Below are positions 46,675 through 57,300 of a stretch of DNA of 64,000 nt, piece by piece. The notes beneath the pieces were generated by a model. That model was not told the origin of the DNA. It searched no databases and saw nothing but the letters and a program-made list of their open reading frames with translations. A program made the translations under genes and the position numbers. The stretch's first letter is position 1, and every line of letters starts with the position of its first letter. Origin of the DNA: an uncultured Polaribacter sp. GTDB lineage: Bacteria > Bacteroidota > Bacteroidia > Flavobacteriales > Flavobacteriaceae. Where the stretch lies: contig CALSOT010000006.1 of assembly GCA_943788045.1 (NCBI GenBank), forward strand, positions 434,001 to 498,000, read 5' to 3'.

Positions 46675-47697
46675 ATGAAAAGTAAATTTCCACAAATTGT
46701 AAAAATTACAATTATATCTGTCTATTTAATTTTCTTAGCAGGTTCTATTGTTAGAATGACAGGTTCTGGAATGGGTTGTCCTGATTGGCCAAAATGCTTT
46801 GGATATTACATTCCGCCAACCTCAGAGGAACAAATAACTTGGAAACCAAATTCAGAATTTAAAAAAGGTCTAATAATCATTAAAGGTGAAACTTTATTTG
46901 TTGCAGAAAAAAATATAAAAACTTCTGATGAGTTCAATAAAAACAATTGGACAAACTACACGAAACATGATTACGCTAAATTTAACAAATACCACACTTG
47001 GACAGAATATATTAATAGGTTATGTTCCGTTTTAGCTGGCTTGATATTTTTATTTTTAATTTATGGAGCATCAAAATTTTGGAAAACAAACAAAACAATT
47101 CCTCTTTTAGCATTTGCCGCTTTTTTCTTGATGTTAGTGGAGGCCTGGTTGGGTAAAACAGTTGTAGACACCAATTTAAAGCCCACAATTATCACCATAC
47201 ATATGATTCTTGGTTTAATTATAATTGCACTACTACTAAAACTAAAATTTAATATTTCTGAGAGAAAAAGAATATATAGATACAATGCTTTATTTAATAA
47301 ACTGCTAATTGTTTCTGTTGTATTTTCTTTGATTCAAATTGCAATGGGAACCCAAGTAAGGCAATTTATAGATGAACAAGTAAAACAATTAGGGTTCGAA
47401 AACAAGAACTATAGTTTGATGAATCCGAGCTTTAAATTCTATTTTCACAGATCTTTTACAATTGCAATTGTATTGGTAAATCTAAGTTTATTCTACCTAA
47501 ATCAAGTAAAAAACTTAGGCTACAAACTCGTAAACTGGGTTGTTCTGTTAATTTTTTTAGAGGCTATTACAGGAATTTTAATGTATTATGCAGAATTTCC
47601 TCTAGGAACGCAAGCTATACATTTGTTGTCAGGCGCTATTTTATTTGGACTACAATTTTATCTATGGATGCAAAGTAAAAAGACGGTTAGTAATTAG
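46675..47697 (+). CDS. ctaA: Heme A synthase (CtaA/COX15)
   Basis: A 340-residue membrane protein with about eight helices and family motifs GSIVRMTGSGMGCPDWPKCFG, the heme-binding histidine in KYHTWTEYINRL, VVDTNLKPTIITIHMILGL with another His, and FYFHRSFTIAI and IHLLSGAI further on. It converts heme O to heme A for cytochrome oxidase, so it serves coxA at 11-13 kb. It is a single gene here; heme O synthase (CtaB) is not in this window. Confidence 0.94.
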   Translation: MKSKFPQIVKITIISVYLIFLAGSIVRMTGSGMGCPDWPKCFGYYIPPTSEEQITWKPNSEFKKGLIIIKGETLFVAEKNIKTSDEFNKNNWTNYTKHDYAKFNKYHTWTEYINRLCSVLAGLIFLFLIYGASKFWKTNKTIPLLAFAAFFLMLVEAWLGKTVVDTNLKPTIITIHMILGLIIIALLLKLKFNISERKRIYRYNALFNKLLIVSVVFSLIQIAMGTQVRQFIDEQVKQLGFENKNYSLMNPSFKFYFHRSFTIAIVLVNLSLFYLNQVKNLGYKLVNWVVLLIFLEAITGILMYYAEFPLGTQAIHLLSGAILFGLQFYLWMQSKKTVSN

Positions 47698-47727
47698 TAG
47701 TTGAGAAAACAAAAAAAGACAATTAAT

Positions 47728-48150
47728 TTACGGATGTGCATTTACCCAAACTTCACCATCTGTAAAATATTCTTTTTTCCAAATAGGAACCTTTTCTTTT
47801 AAAGCATCAATTGCAAACTCACAAGCTTCAAAAGCAGCCTTTCTATGTTTAGAGGAAACTGCAATTATTACAGGAATTTCACGAATACGTAATACTCCTT
47901 CTGCATGATGAATTGCGATTTTTTTAATATCGAACTTTTCTAGAATCAAATCTGCAATCTTCTGCATTTCCTTAATTGCCATCGGTTTGTAAGTGGAAAA
48001 ATCTAACTGGGTTACTTCTTTTCCTTGAGTATCATTTCTAACAGTGCCAACAAAAGCAGAAATACCACCACAAGAATCATCTTCTACAAAATTGTAGCAT
48101 TCTTGTAAATCTAATTTTTCTGAAGTTATTTTTATTGAAGTTCTTATCAT
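47728..48150 (-). CDS. moaE: Molybdopterin synthase catalytic subunit MoaE
   Basis: About 140 residues of the MoaE family, which transfers sulfur from MoaD to precursor Z to make molybdopterin. Motifs: GGISAFVGTVRND, the AIHHAEGVLRIREIPVIIAVSSKHRKAAFEAC region (split here as IHHAEGVLRIREI and SSKHRKAAF) and the catalytic Lys region KEKVPIWKKE. The in-frame ATG at 48150 (MIRTSIKI) is favoured over the upstream one at 48183, which adds eleven residues. It is separated from moaD by a plus-strand gene, an unusual arrangement. Confidence 0.93.
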   Translation of the reverse strand: MIRTSIKITSEKLDLQECYNFVEDDSCGGISAFVGTVRNDTQGKEVTQLDFSTYKPMAIKEMQKIADLILEKFDIKKIAIHHAEGVLRIREIPVIIAVSSKHRKAAFEACEFAIDALKEKVPIWKKEYFTDGEVWVNAHP

Positions 48151-48241
48151 TTTATCAGACACTAAAACAAGTTGAAAGCTCATAGCAAAAATAGTAATTC
48201 AAAATGTATCTTTGTAATCTAATTTTCAACACTTCATAAAA

Positions 48242-48514
48242 ATGAAAAGTATCTTTAGAGTTGTTAGCTTCCTAGAAGGGGTTTCTTACTTATTATTAAT
48301 GAGCTTAGGCTTGTACTACAAATACGCCCTAAACGACCCTAGTTTTGTGAAAATGTTTGGAATGCCTCATGGCCTTTTATTTATGTTGTACATTATTTTA
48401 GCCGTTATGCTTAAAAAAGAAATGAATTGGAACAACAAAACACTAGTTATCGTTTTACTAGCTTCCATTTTACCTTTTGGTACTTTTTATATTGACAAAA
48501 AGTATTTGAGATAA
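48242..48514 (+). CDS. DUF3817 small membrane protein
   Basis: A 90-residue protein with three hydrophobic helices. The pattern FRVVSFLEGVSYLLLM, MPHGLLFMLYII and ASILPFGTFYIDKKYLR is typical of DUF3817, an integral membrane family of unknown function. TATCTTTG at 48207-48214 may be its -7 box. It is oriented against moaD, ending 3 bp from it. Confidence 0.85.
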   Translation: MKSIFRVVSFLEGVSYLLLMSLGLYYKYALNDPSFVKMFGMPHGLLFMLYIILAVMLKKEMNWNNKTLVIVLLASILPFGTFYIDKKYLR

Positions 48515-48517
48515 TTT

Positions 48518-48760
48518 TTAACCTCCACTTACAGGAGGAATAATAGCAACTACGTCATTTTCTTCTAAAACTAAATCATCTACTGCATAACTTTCGTTCA
48601 CAGCAATTGCATAAGAAGCGATGTTTTTTAACTGCGGATATTTTTCTTTCAACAAACTCTTAAGATTTGCAACAGTAGAAGCTTCAACAACCTCTATTTC
48701 TAAATTTGAAGCGCCTAACAAATCTGATGTAATTCCGAAAAAAAGTATTTGGACTTTCAT
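48518..48760 (-). CDS. moaD: Molybdopterin synthase sulfur carrier MoaD
   Basis: An 80-residue ubiquitin-like protein ending in PPVSGG; the terminal Gly-Gly is thiocarboxylated for transfer to MoaE. The beta-grasp core shows VQILFFGITSDLLG and AIAVNESYA. It is 13 bp after the DUF5686 gene on the same strand. moaE is further downstream on the same strand, beyond the opposing DUF3817 gene. Confidence 0.9.
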   Translation of the reverse strand: MKVQILFFGITSDLLGASNLEIEVVEASTVANLKSLLKEKYPQLKNIASYAIAVNESYAVDDLVLEENDVVAIIPPVSGG

Positions 48761-48773
48761 ATCTCAAAAATAA

Positions 48774-51242
48774 TTAAAACACCCTAAATCTAAACAACAA
48801 ACCATCATTTTTAATTCCTCCTGAATTAGAACGAACATAGTCTACTCTTAAAAAACGCCATTTACCAAAACCTATATTATCTAGGCCTACAGAATACTCT
48901 GTATATGCATTTTTATCAGCCATAAGTAAAGTTTTTGCACCTCCAACTAAATGAAAATTTAATTTATTTATCAGAGGAATTTTACCTAAAACAGCTCCTT
49001 TAAAATTATGCTCAACGTGTGCTTCCGCGTATTTATCATTTGTATAAAACTGGTAATAATCTAACAAACCAAAACTATTCAACTCATTGTCCATAACAAA
49101 AGTCAATTGATTTCCATTTACTTGTAGTTTATCCATAAAAGCGATGTTTTTCTTTTTCAAAAACACACCTCCTTTAATATTATAAGAGAAATCTCCGTAA
49201 TTACCTGCATTTACATCTTGTCTTAAATTTGCTGTAAATAGATTGGAATTTAACTCAGAATTTGATGCTCCAAAAGATTTTCTATAATTGACACTTAATG
49301 ATGGATATTTATCATTTCCTATATTTTCTTTTATATTAGGATAAGACAGGTATTTTTGATTGAAGACAAAAGTTGCACCCACATTGAAAATCACTATATT
49401 ATGTTTTGTAAAACTTGGATTTGTAAAATTTGTTGGATCTAAAGGATCATTAGAAGTGTAAGGATCATTTTTACTTTGACGAGCAAAAGAATAATTAGTC
49501 GTATTAAAAAGCGGTTTTCTATTCGCGTATTCTAGAGAAGAAGAAAAATAAACTCCATTTTTAATTTCTTCTGAATAACTCACTTTTGCAAATTCTTTTT
49601 CATAAATTTTCATATAATTATCCCTCATTAATAAAGAGCGAATCATATTATCCATTTTAGAAATTGGTTCATTTCCATTAAATTGTGCAGTTGTAACACC
49701 TCCAGATATTGCTATTTTTGGCCTAGAAATATTATTCCATTTTTTACTAAAAAACAAAGTTGGTCTTATCCGTTTATCTGAGAAACCATAATTAGCTTTC
49801 ACTCCAGCGCTCCACCATTTTCCTTTTTTATTTTGTTGATTAAAATAACTAAAACCTAGAGATGTATTAAAACCTTGAACCGGGTTAAAACCTAAATCAT
49901 CTATTAAACCATTAAAAGATAAAGACCACTTTTCGTAAGAATTACGATATGTATATCCTGTTATTGGCGAAAGAAAATTAAACTGATTTTGCTTTTTATT
50001 TATAGAATCTAAATATTTTTTAGATTTACGCACAACCTTAATACTATCTTTAATTTGATAATCTTTAATTTCTTCAATTGTTAAAGGAACTGGTCTTAAT
50101 TTATTCCAATAATGATTATCTTTTTTGGTAGCATCTTTTTGAAAAGTTAATATTTCATTTGTAAACGTTTTGTCTTTAGACGCGGGTTTAAAGTTATAAT
50201 CTGAATATACATAAGAAAATTTTCCACTAGGCTTAAAACCTAAAACAGAAAAATCAAAATCTATAGTCTGACTAATTAAAACCCAAGCATCTATATTTTC
50301 AGAATAATTGAAGCCCTGTTTTAGTTTTAAGGAATTTACAACAGGAATATTCACTTGTGCTCCAGTAGCAATAACGTCTACCCCATATAAAGCCCAATCA
50401 TCTTCTACAACATAAATAAAACCATTAAAAACTCGGTCATTTTTTCGCTTTGGAATCAATTTTATCTTATTGATAAGTTTTCCATTTTTATCATAAAAAA
50501 CACCCTCTAAACTAAAGCGATAATAACTAAACGTATTTGTAGAAATTGGCGAAATTAAATCATTAAAAAGAGCAATACTATTATTATATAAATTAATATT
50601 AGACTCTTCTGCTCTATTAAAACTAACACCATTATCTTGCCCAGAAACTTTAGATGCAATAATTTTTTCTTTAAACTTGGCAGGTTTCTTTTGAAAACTA
50701 ATATCGGATATCGTTTCTGACAAATAAATAATTCCTGTTCTTGTCGAATCTAATCCACCTCCAAAATCACCAGTATTTTGACCAAAGAATTTCTCTGGCG
50801 CATCTTTAATTTTCATTAATCCTCTAGAGTAAAATTTAGCACTATAGTTAGAATATTTATTTGTATTCTTCTCTTTATTTGTAATTACATTTCTAATAAT
50901 AGTATTTGCTGGATTGTCTTTTGTAGAGATATAAATTTCATCTAACTCAATTTTTTCCTCTTCTAATTCTATATTTAACTCAAAAGGAAAAGAAGTAATA
51001 TTTACTTCCTTTTTTAGTGTTTTATAACCTAATATTTGATAAACAATTGTGTTTTCACCTTTCTTAGTAAGGCTTAAAACATAATCTCCATTATCATTAG
51101 AAGTCGTTCCGGCAACTGTCTTATCTACATAAACGCTAACAAAAGATAAAGATGCCCCATTTTTATCTGTTATTTTACCCTTTACCTGTCCAATAATTAT
51201 TGATGATATAAAAAGCAATAGTAGAAAAATATTTTTTTTCAT
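48774..51242 (-). CDS. DUF5686 / carboxypeptidase-regulatory-domain outer-membrane protein
   Basis: An 822-residue protein with a signal peptide, an N-terminal carboxypeptidase-regulatory-like domain (GKITDKNGASLSFVSVYVDKT to VYQILGYKTL) and a long beta-rich region of the DUF5686 type, ending in an aromatic-terminated barrel (GLLFRFRVF). It resembles TonB receptors in domain layout but has no plug domain, so it is not a normal transporter. Cargo or function is unknown; a role in outer-membrane assembly or export is possible. No partner gene is obvious. Confidence 0.85.
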   Translation of the reverse strand: MKKNIFLLLLFISSIIIGQVKGKITDKNGASLSFVSVYVDKTVAGTTSNDNGDYVLSLTKKGENTIVYQILGYKTLKKEVNITSFPFELNIELEEEKIELDEIYISTKDNPANTIIRNVITNKEKNTNKYSNYSAKFYSRGLMKIKDAPEKFFGQNTGDFGGGLDSTRTGIIYLSETISDISFQKKPAKFKEKIIASKVSGQDNGVSFNRAEESNINLYNNSIALFNDLISPISTNTFSYYRFSLEGVFYDKNGKLINKIKLIPKRKNDRVFNGFIYVVEDDWALYGVDVIATGAQVNIPVVNSLKLKQGFNYSENIDAWVLISQTIDFDFSVLGFKPSGKFSYVYSDYNFKPASKDKTFTNEILTFQKDATKKDNHYWNKLRPVPLTIEEIKDYQIKDSIKVVRKSKKYLDSINKKQNQFNFLSPITGYTYRNSYEKWSLSFNGLIDDLGFNPVQGFNTSLGFSYFNQQNKKGKWWSAGVKANYGFSDKRIRPTLFFSKKWNNISRPKIAISGGVTTAQFNGNEPISKMDNMIRSLLMRDNYMKIYEKEFAKVSYSEEIKNGVYFSSSLEYANRKPLFNTTNYSFARQSKNDPYTSNDPLDPTNFTNPSFTKHNIVIFNVGATFVFNQKYLSYPNIKENIGNDKYPSLSVNYRKSFGASNSELNSNLFTANLRQDVNAGNYGDFSYNIKGGVFLKKKNIAFMDKLQVNGNQLTFVMDNELNSFGLLDYYQFYTNDKYAEAHVEHNFKGAVLGKIPLINKLNFHLVGGAKTLLMADKNAYTEYSVGLDNIGFGKWRFLRVDYVRSNSGGIKNDGLLFRFRVF

Positions 51243-51417
51243 TATTTCGTATTTATTCTTTAGACGCCAACCTTGAATTTATGTTACATAATATATTTAA
51301 AAGATATTAAACGTACAATAATGGTCTCTTGTTTTTTTTGCATTAAACATTAAACTTATAGGTTTTTATGATTTTCTAAATCATGAGTATTTTAATTACC
51401 TTCTCATTGAAAAGCTT

Positions 51418-51440
51418 ATATTTGTTGGTTAAACAAATAT
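51418..51440. promoter_or_regulatory. Perfect inverted repeat just before the malic enzyme start
   Basis: ATATTTGTT (51418-51426) and AACAAATAT (51432-51440) flank a 5-bp spacer and end 2 bp before the ATG at 51443. The left arm forms a TATATTTG -7-like box, so a bound regulator or a hairpin would directly affect initiation. I see no -33 partner, which makes the promoter assignment uncertain. Confidence 0.5.
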
Positions 51441-51442
51441 TT

Positions 51443-53725
51443 ATGAGCGATTCTAGAAAAAGACACGAAGCTTTACTATATCACGCAAAACCCAAACCAG
51501 GTAAGATTGAAGTAATACCTACAAAAAAGTATGCAACCCAGCACGACTTAGCTTTAGCCTATTCCCCCGGAGTTGCTGAACCTTGTTTGGAAATTGCAAA
51601 AGATAAAAATAACGTTTATAAATATACGTCGAAAGGAAATTTAGTTGCGGTAATTTCTAATGGAACTGCAGTATTAGGGCTCGGTGATATTGGCCCTGAA
51701 GCATCAAAACCAGTAATGGAAGGAAAAGGTTTGTTGTTTAAAATATTTGCTGATATTGATGTTTTTGATATTGAAGTAGACGCAACTGATGTGGATGATT
51801 TTATACGAACAGTAAAAGCAATTGCTCCAACTTTTGGAGGAATTAATTTAGAAGACATAAAAGCACCTGAAGCATTTGAAATTGAAAGACGTCTAAAAGA
51901 AGAATTAGATATACCTGTAATGCATGATGATCAGCATGGAACAGCAATAATTTCTGCTGCTGCATTAAAAAACGCCATCGACATTACAGAAAAAGATATT
52001 AGCAAAGTAAATATTGTTATTAATGGCGCGGGAGCAGCTGCAATTTCTTGTACACGTTTATACTTAAAACTAGGGGTAAAGAGAGAAAATGTTGTTATGT
52101 GCGACAGCAAAGGAGTTATTAGAAAAGATAGAAAAAACCTTACCTCTCAAAAAGCAGAATTTGCAACTGATAAAGATTTAAATACTTTAAGCGAAGCAAT
52201 GCATAACGCAGATGTTTTTATTGGTTTATCTATAGGAAACGTAGTCTCACCAGAGATGCTATTAACAATGAAAAAAGACCCAATTGTATTTGCAATGGCA
52301 AATCCTGTTGCAGAAATAGAATACGAGTTAGCGGTTGCTACAAGAAATGATATCATCATGGCTACTGGTAGGTCAGACAATCCTAACCAAGTAAATAATG
52401 TACTCGGATTTCCTTTTATTTTTAGAGGTGCTTTAGATGTTAGAGCAACTAAAATTAATGAAGAAATGAAAATGGCTGCTGTACACGCTTTAGCCAGTTT
52501 GGCAAAACAATCCGTGCCAGAGCAAGTAAATATTGTGTATGATGAAGTAAGTTTAGCTTACGGGAGAGAATATATTATTCCAAAACCATTTGACCCGAGA
52601 TTAATTTATGAAATTCCACCAGCAATTGCAAAAGCTGCCATGGATTCTGGAGTTGCTTTAGAACCTATCCAAGATTGGAATAAATACCGTGAAGAATTAA
52701 TGGAACGTTCTGGATCAGGAAGTAAAGAAATTAGACTTCTACACAACAGAGCAAAAAGCAATAAAAAGCGAATAGTTTTTGCTGAAGCTGATCATTTAGA
52801 CGTTTTAAAAGCTGCACAAAGAGTGCATGAAGAAAAACTTGGAAAGGTGGTTTTACTTGGGCGTAAAGAAGTTATTTTAGAATTAATGGCAGAAATCGGC
52901 TTTATTGCAAATGTTCCTATTATAGATCCTAAAACTGACGAGGAAAAAGAGCGTAGAGGTCGTTTTGGAGAAATTTATTGGAACAATAGACGCCGTAAAG
53001 GACGCACATTATCTGAAGCACAAAAATTAATGCGCGAACGCAATTATTTTGCTGCGATGATGGTAAATGAAGGTGAAGCAGATGCATTAATAACTGGGTA
53101 TTCCAGACCTTACCCAACAGTTCTAAAACCCATACTAGAACTTATTGAAAAAGATAAGGGAATTACAAAAATAGCAGCTAGTAATCTTATGCTAACCAAA
53201 CAAGGACCTTTATTTTTATCAGACACAACGATTAACATTAACCCAACTGCGAAAGATTTAGTGAAGATTTCTCAAATGACAGAAAAATTTATTAAAATGT
53301 TTGGAATGAAAGCAAACATGGCAATGGTATCATTTTCTAACTTTGGATCGTCAAGCTCAGAAAGTTCTAAAAAAATAAGTGAAGCTGTTTCTTATTTGCA
53401 TCGTAACTTTCCAAACACTGTTGTAGATGGAGAATTACAAGCAGATTTTGCATTAAACCCAGAAATGTTAGCAAAAGAGTTTCCATTTTCTAAACTAAAT
53501 GGGAAAAAAGTAAATGCTTTAATTTTTCCAAATTTAGAATCTGCTAACATGACTTACAAGCTATTAAAACAAGTAAATAAAGCAGAATCTATTGGACCTA
53601 TTATTTTAGGTCTAAGCAAACCTGTGCACATATTACAACTAGGAGCCAGTGTAGATGAAATGGTAAATATGGCCGCTTTAGCCGCTGTAGACGCACAAGA
53701 AAAAGAAAAGAGAAACAACAAATAA
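51443..53725 (+). CDS. maeB: NADP-dependent malic enzyme with phosphotransacetylase-like domain
   Basis: A 760-residue fusion: an N-terminal malic enzyme domain (about 1-430; AYSPGVAEPC, GLGDIGPEASKPVMEGKG, HDDQHGTAI, NGAGAAAISC) and a C-terminal phosphate acetyltransferase-like domain (about 440-760; ITGYSRPYPTVLKP, MVSFSNFGSS). It decarboxylates malate to pyruvate, producing NADPH. The C-terminal domain is usually regulatory (acetyl-CoA sensing) rather than catalytic. The start MSDSRKRHEALLYH at 51443 is favoured; the upstream frame lacks homology. ruvA follows 34 bp later on the same strand. Confidence 0.95.
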   Translation: MSDSRKRHEALLYHAKPKPGKIEVIPTKKYATQHDLALAYSPGVAEPCLEIAKDKNNVYKYTSKGNLVAVISNGTAVLGLGDIGPEASKPVMEGKGLLFKIFADIDVFDIEVDATDVDDFIRTVKAIAPTFGGINLEDIKAPEAFEIERRLKEELDIPVMHDDQHGTAIISAAALKNAIDITEKDISKVNIVINGAGAAAISCTRLYLKLGVKRENVVMCDSKGVIRKDRKNLTSQKAEFATDKDLNTLSEAMHNADVFIGLSIGNVVSPEMLLTMKKDPIVFAMANPVAEIEYELAVATRNDIIMATGRSDNPNQVNNVLGFPFIFRGALDVRATKINEEMKMAAVHALASLAKQSVPEQVNIVYDEVSLAYGREYIIPKPFDPRLIYEIPPAIAKAAMDSGVALEPIQDWNKYREELMERSGSGSKEIRLLHNRAKSNKKRIVFAEADHLDVLKAAQRVHEEKLGKVVLLGRKEVILELMAEIGFIANVPIIDPKTDEEKERRGRFGEIYWNNRRRKGRTLSEAQKLMRERNYFAAMMVNEGEADALITGYSRPYPTVLKPILELIEKDKGITKIAASNLMLTKQGPLFLSDTTININPTAKDLVKISQMTEKFIKMFGMKANMAMVSFSNFGSSSSESSKKISEAVSYLHRNFPNTVVDGELQADFALNPEMLAKEFPFSKLNGKKVNALIFPNLESANMTYKLLKQVNKAESIGPIILGLSKPVHILQLGASVDEMVNMAALAAVDAQEKEKRNNK

Positions 53726-53759
53726 AAATTACTACATTAGAAGCCTGAAAAACAGTTCT

Positions 53760-54341
53760 ATGATTACACAAATTAGAGGGAAACTAATAGAGAAAAATCC
53801 AACAGAGATTGTTGTAGATTGCAATGGTGTTGGCTATTTACTCCATATTTCACTAAATACTTTCTCTAGCTTACCAGATAATGAAGCTGTTATTTTATAC
53901 ACACATTTATCTATAAGAGAAGATGCACACACGCTTTTTGGATTTTTCACTAAGACAGAAAGAGAAGTTTTTAAATTATTAATTTCAGTTTCTGGTGTAG
54001 GACCAAGTATTGCAAGAACTATGTTATCTTCTAAGACAGCTGAAGAAATACAACACGCAATTGCATCAGAAAACATTCCACTAATTCAATCTGTAAAAGG
54101 AATTGGCGCAAAAACAGCACAAAGAGTCATTGTTGATTTAAAAGATAAAATTCTAAAAACCTTTAATATTGATAAAGTTTCTACGTTTACAAACAATACC
54201 AATAAAGATGAAGCGTTATCTGCTTTAGAAGTATTAGGATTTAATAAAAAGCAATCTGACAAGGTTGTCTCTATGGTTTTAAAAAACAATCCAGATGCTT
54301 CCGTTGAAAATCTAATAAAACTATCCTTAAAGAACTTATAA
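53760..54341 (+). CDS. ruvA: Holliday junction branch-migration protein RuvA
   Basis: A 193-residue protein with the N-terminal OB-fold (MITQIRGKLIEKNPTEIVVDCNG cut here as MITQIRGKL and EIVVDCNGVGYLLHIS), two helix-hairpin-helix motifs (LISVSGVGPSIARTML; IQSVKGIGAKTAQRVIVDL) and a C-terminal domain that contacts RuvB. It binds four-way junctions. The next gene, sprA, begins 4 bp later, so they may be co-transcribed. Confidence 0.96.
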   Translation: MITQIRGKLIEKNPTEIVVDCNGVGYLLHISLNTFSSLPDNEAVILYTHLSIREDAHTLFGFFTKTEREVFKLLISVSGVGPSIARTMLSSKTAEEIQHAIASENIPLIQSVKGIGAKTAQRVIVDLKDKILKTFNIDKVSTFTNNTNKDEALSALEVLGFNKKQSDKVVSMVLKNNPDASVENLIKLSLKNL

Positions 54342-54345
54342 TAAA

Positions 54346-57300
54346 TTGAGTAATTTTTTAAAAAAACCATTCTTGTTTCTTGCAATTGCCTTCATAGCAA
54401 ACCTATCTATGCATGCGCAAAGAACTAAAAAGAATGATTCTTTATCCGTAAAAAAAGATAGTGTAGAGTTAAGGTATAACTTTAAAAAAGACCAAACAGG
54501 TGGGCTCTTTTTGGAGTATTTAGCAACTAAAGAAATCATCTTTGACAAAGATTTAAACAAATATGTAATTCTAGAAAAGATAGGAAATTACTATACAAGA
54601 ACCCCCATATTTCTCACCCAAAAAGAGTATGCTAAATATCGTTTAAAGAGAGATATGACACAATACTTTAAAGACAAAGTAAGTGCGACAAACTCCAAGA
54701 AAAAAGGTTCTAAAGATGCTCAAAAAGACTTACTACCAACTTATTATGTGAATTCAGATTTTTTTGAAACTATTTTTGGAGGAAACACCGTAAAAGTAAC
54801 TCCAACTGGAAGTCTAAACTTAAAATTGGGATTTATATATCAAAATACAGAGAACCCGCAATTATCAGAAGAAAATAGAAGTAGCTTTACCTTTGATTTT
54901 GATCAACAAATTAATGCAAGTATTCGTGCAGAAGTAGGTACTCGTTTAGATTTTACTGCAAACTACGACACACAATCTACTTTCGATTTTCAGAATTTGG
55001 TGAAAATTGGTTACGAACCTACTGAAGACGATATTTTACAAGGAATAGAAGCTGGTAATGTTTCTATGCCGATTAAAAACTCTTTAATTAATGGAGCTCA
55101 AAGTTTATTCGGTATTAAAACGCAATTAAAATTTGGTAATACAAATATAACCGCTGTTTTTTCTCAACAAAATTCAGAAAGTAAAACTGTTGTTGCGGAA
55201 GGTGGAGCATCGATTCAAGAGTTTGAATTACAAGCCACAGATTACGATAACGATCGACACTTTTTCTTAGGTCAATATTTTATTGATAATTATGCAAACT
55301 CTTTAAAGAACTACCCATTAATTAATAGTCAAGTTAATATTACAAGGTTAGAAGTTTGGGTAACCAACAGAAATGCGAGTACAGAAGATTTTAGAAGTAT
55401 CGTTGCCTTTGCTGATATTGGTGAATCGGACACCAATGTTTTGGTAAATCAAACAGGTGATATACTACCAACAAACCCACCAACAACGACTGGTGGAAAT
55501 ATTCCAACCAACCAATCTAATAATTTATCTACTTTATTAACAGCCACTAGTGGCATTAGAAGTATTTCTTCTATTAATAGTACATTGAGCTCTTTTAGTA
55601 ACAACAATATGAATGAAGGTACAGATTATTCTGTATTAGAAAATGCTCGGAAATTAGAACCAAATGAATACAATTTAAATGCTCAATTAGGTTTTATTTC
55701 TTTAAATAGAAGATTAAATGATGGGGAAGTTTTAGCAGTTGCCTATGAATATACGATTGCTGGCGGTGTAACCGGAAGCACAGATACTTCATTTAAAGTT
55801 GGGGAATTTTCAAATGATGGAATCTTAGCTCCTCAGACTTTAGCTTTAAAACTATTACGTAGCGAAATTTTAAAAACAAAAAGAGACAGAGTTGTAAACG
55901 GTATTACTATAGAAGAATCTTTTCCTACATGGCGTTTAATGATGAAAAACGTATACGCATTGGGTGCTTTTCCTTTATCACAAGATGGCTTTCTTTTTGA
56001 AATACAATATAGAGATGATCAAACAGGAATTCCTTCTAATGTATTGCAAAATGCAAAAACTATTGGAATTCCAAATACCCCATTAATTCAAGTTTTAAAA
56101 TTAGATCAATTAGACCAAAGTCAGTTTAGATCTGCCGATGGCTTTTTTGATTATGTAGAGGGTGTTACTGTAAATTCTCAAAATGGTTATATCTTTTTTC
56201 CAGAACCAGAACCTTTTGGAAACGATTTAGTCCAACAAAATTCGAATGATATTGGTTTAGATGAAACTTTAGATGAAACTTATTTATTTAAAGAATTATA
56301 CTTAAACACAAAAATTAATATCCAGAACAACTATCAAAATAAAGACAAGTATTACTTAAAAGGATATTTTAAATCAGAAAATTCTGGCGGAATTCCTATT
56401 GGCGCATTTAATGTTCCAAGAGGTTCTGTAAACGTTACTGCTGGGGGAAGACAACTAGTAGAAGGTGTAGATTACGTTGTGGATTATCAGCTCGGACGTG
56501 TACAAATTATAGATCCTGGTCTACAAGCGTCAGGAACACCAATTAGTGTCTCAACAGAGAACAATGCTGTTTTTAATCAACAAAGAAAAACCTTTATGGG
56601 AGTTGATGTTGAGCATAAATTCTCTGATAAATTAACAGTAGGTGCAACCATCTTAAATGTTAACGAAAGACCTATTACCGCAAAAGTTAATTTTGGTTCA
56701 GACCCAATAAACAATACCATGTTTGGGACGAATATAGATTACGCGACAGAAGTACCTTACTTTACAAAATTGGCAAATAAATTACCTTTTGTAGATACAG
56801 ATGTACCCTCTAATTTATCAATTAGAGCTGACATGGCATATTTACTACCTGGAACGCCAAGTGGAATAGATGTAACCGGCGCTGCAACGACATATATCGA
56901 TGATTTTGAGGCTTCACAAATTCCCATAAGTATATTATCTCCTTTGGATTGGTATGAAGCAAGTACGCCACAAAATAAAGCTAATGATATTTTTAATGGA
57001 ACAAGTAGCGATTTAGATTACAATTACAAAAGAGCAAAATTAGCCTGGTACAATGTAGATCAAATTTTTTATGGTGTAGGGAACACCCCATCAAGCATCA
57101 ATGCAGACGAACTTTCGAGAGCAGAGACGAGAAGAGTGAATTACAGAGAATTGTTTCCGAATGTGCAATTAGACATCACTCAAAACTCCTTAATTAGAAC
57201 ACTAGACTTAGCTTATTTCCCTGAAGAACGAGGGTCGTATAATTACAACCCCGACGCAACTTTTATTGACGGAAGCGTAACACTTCCGGATCCAGAATCA

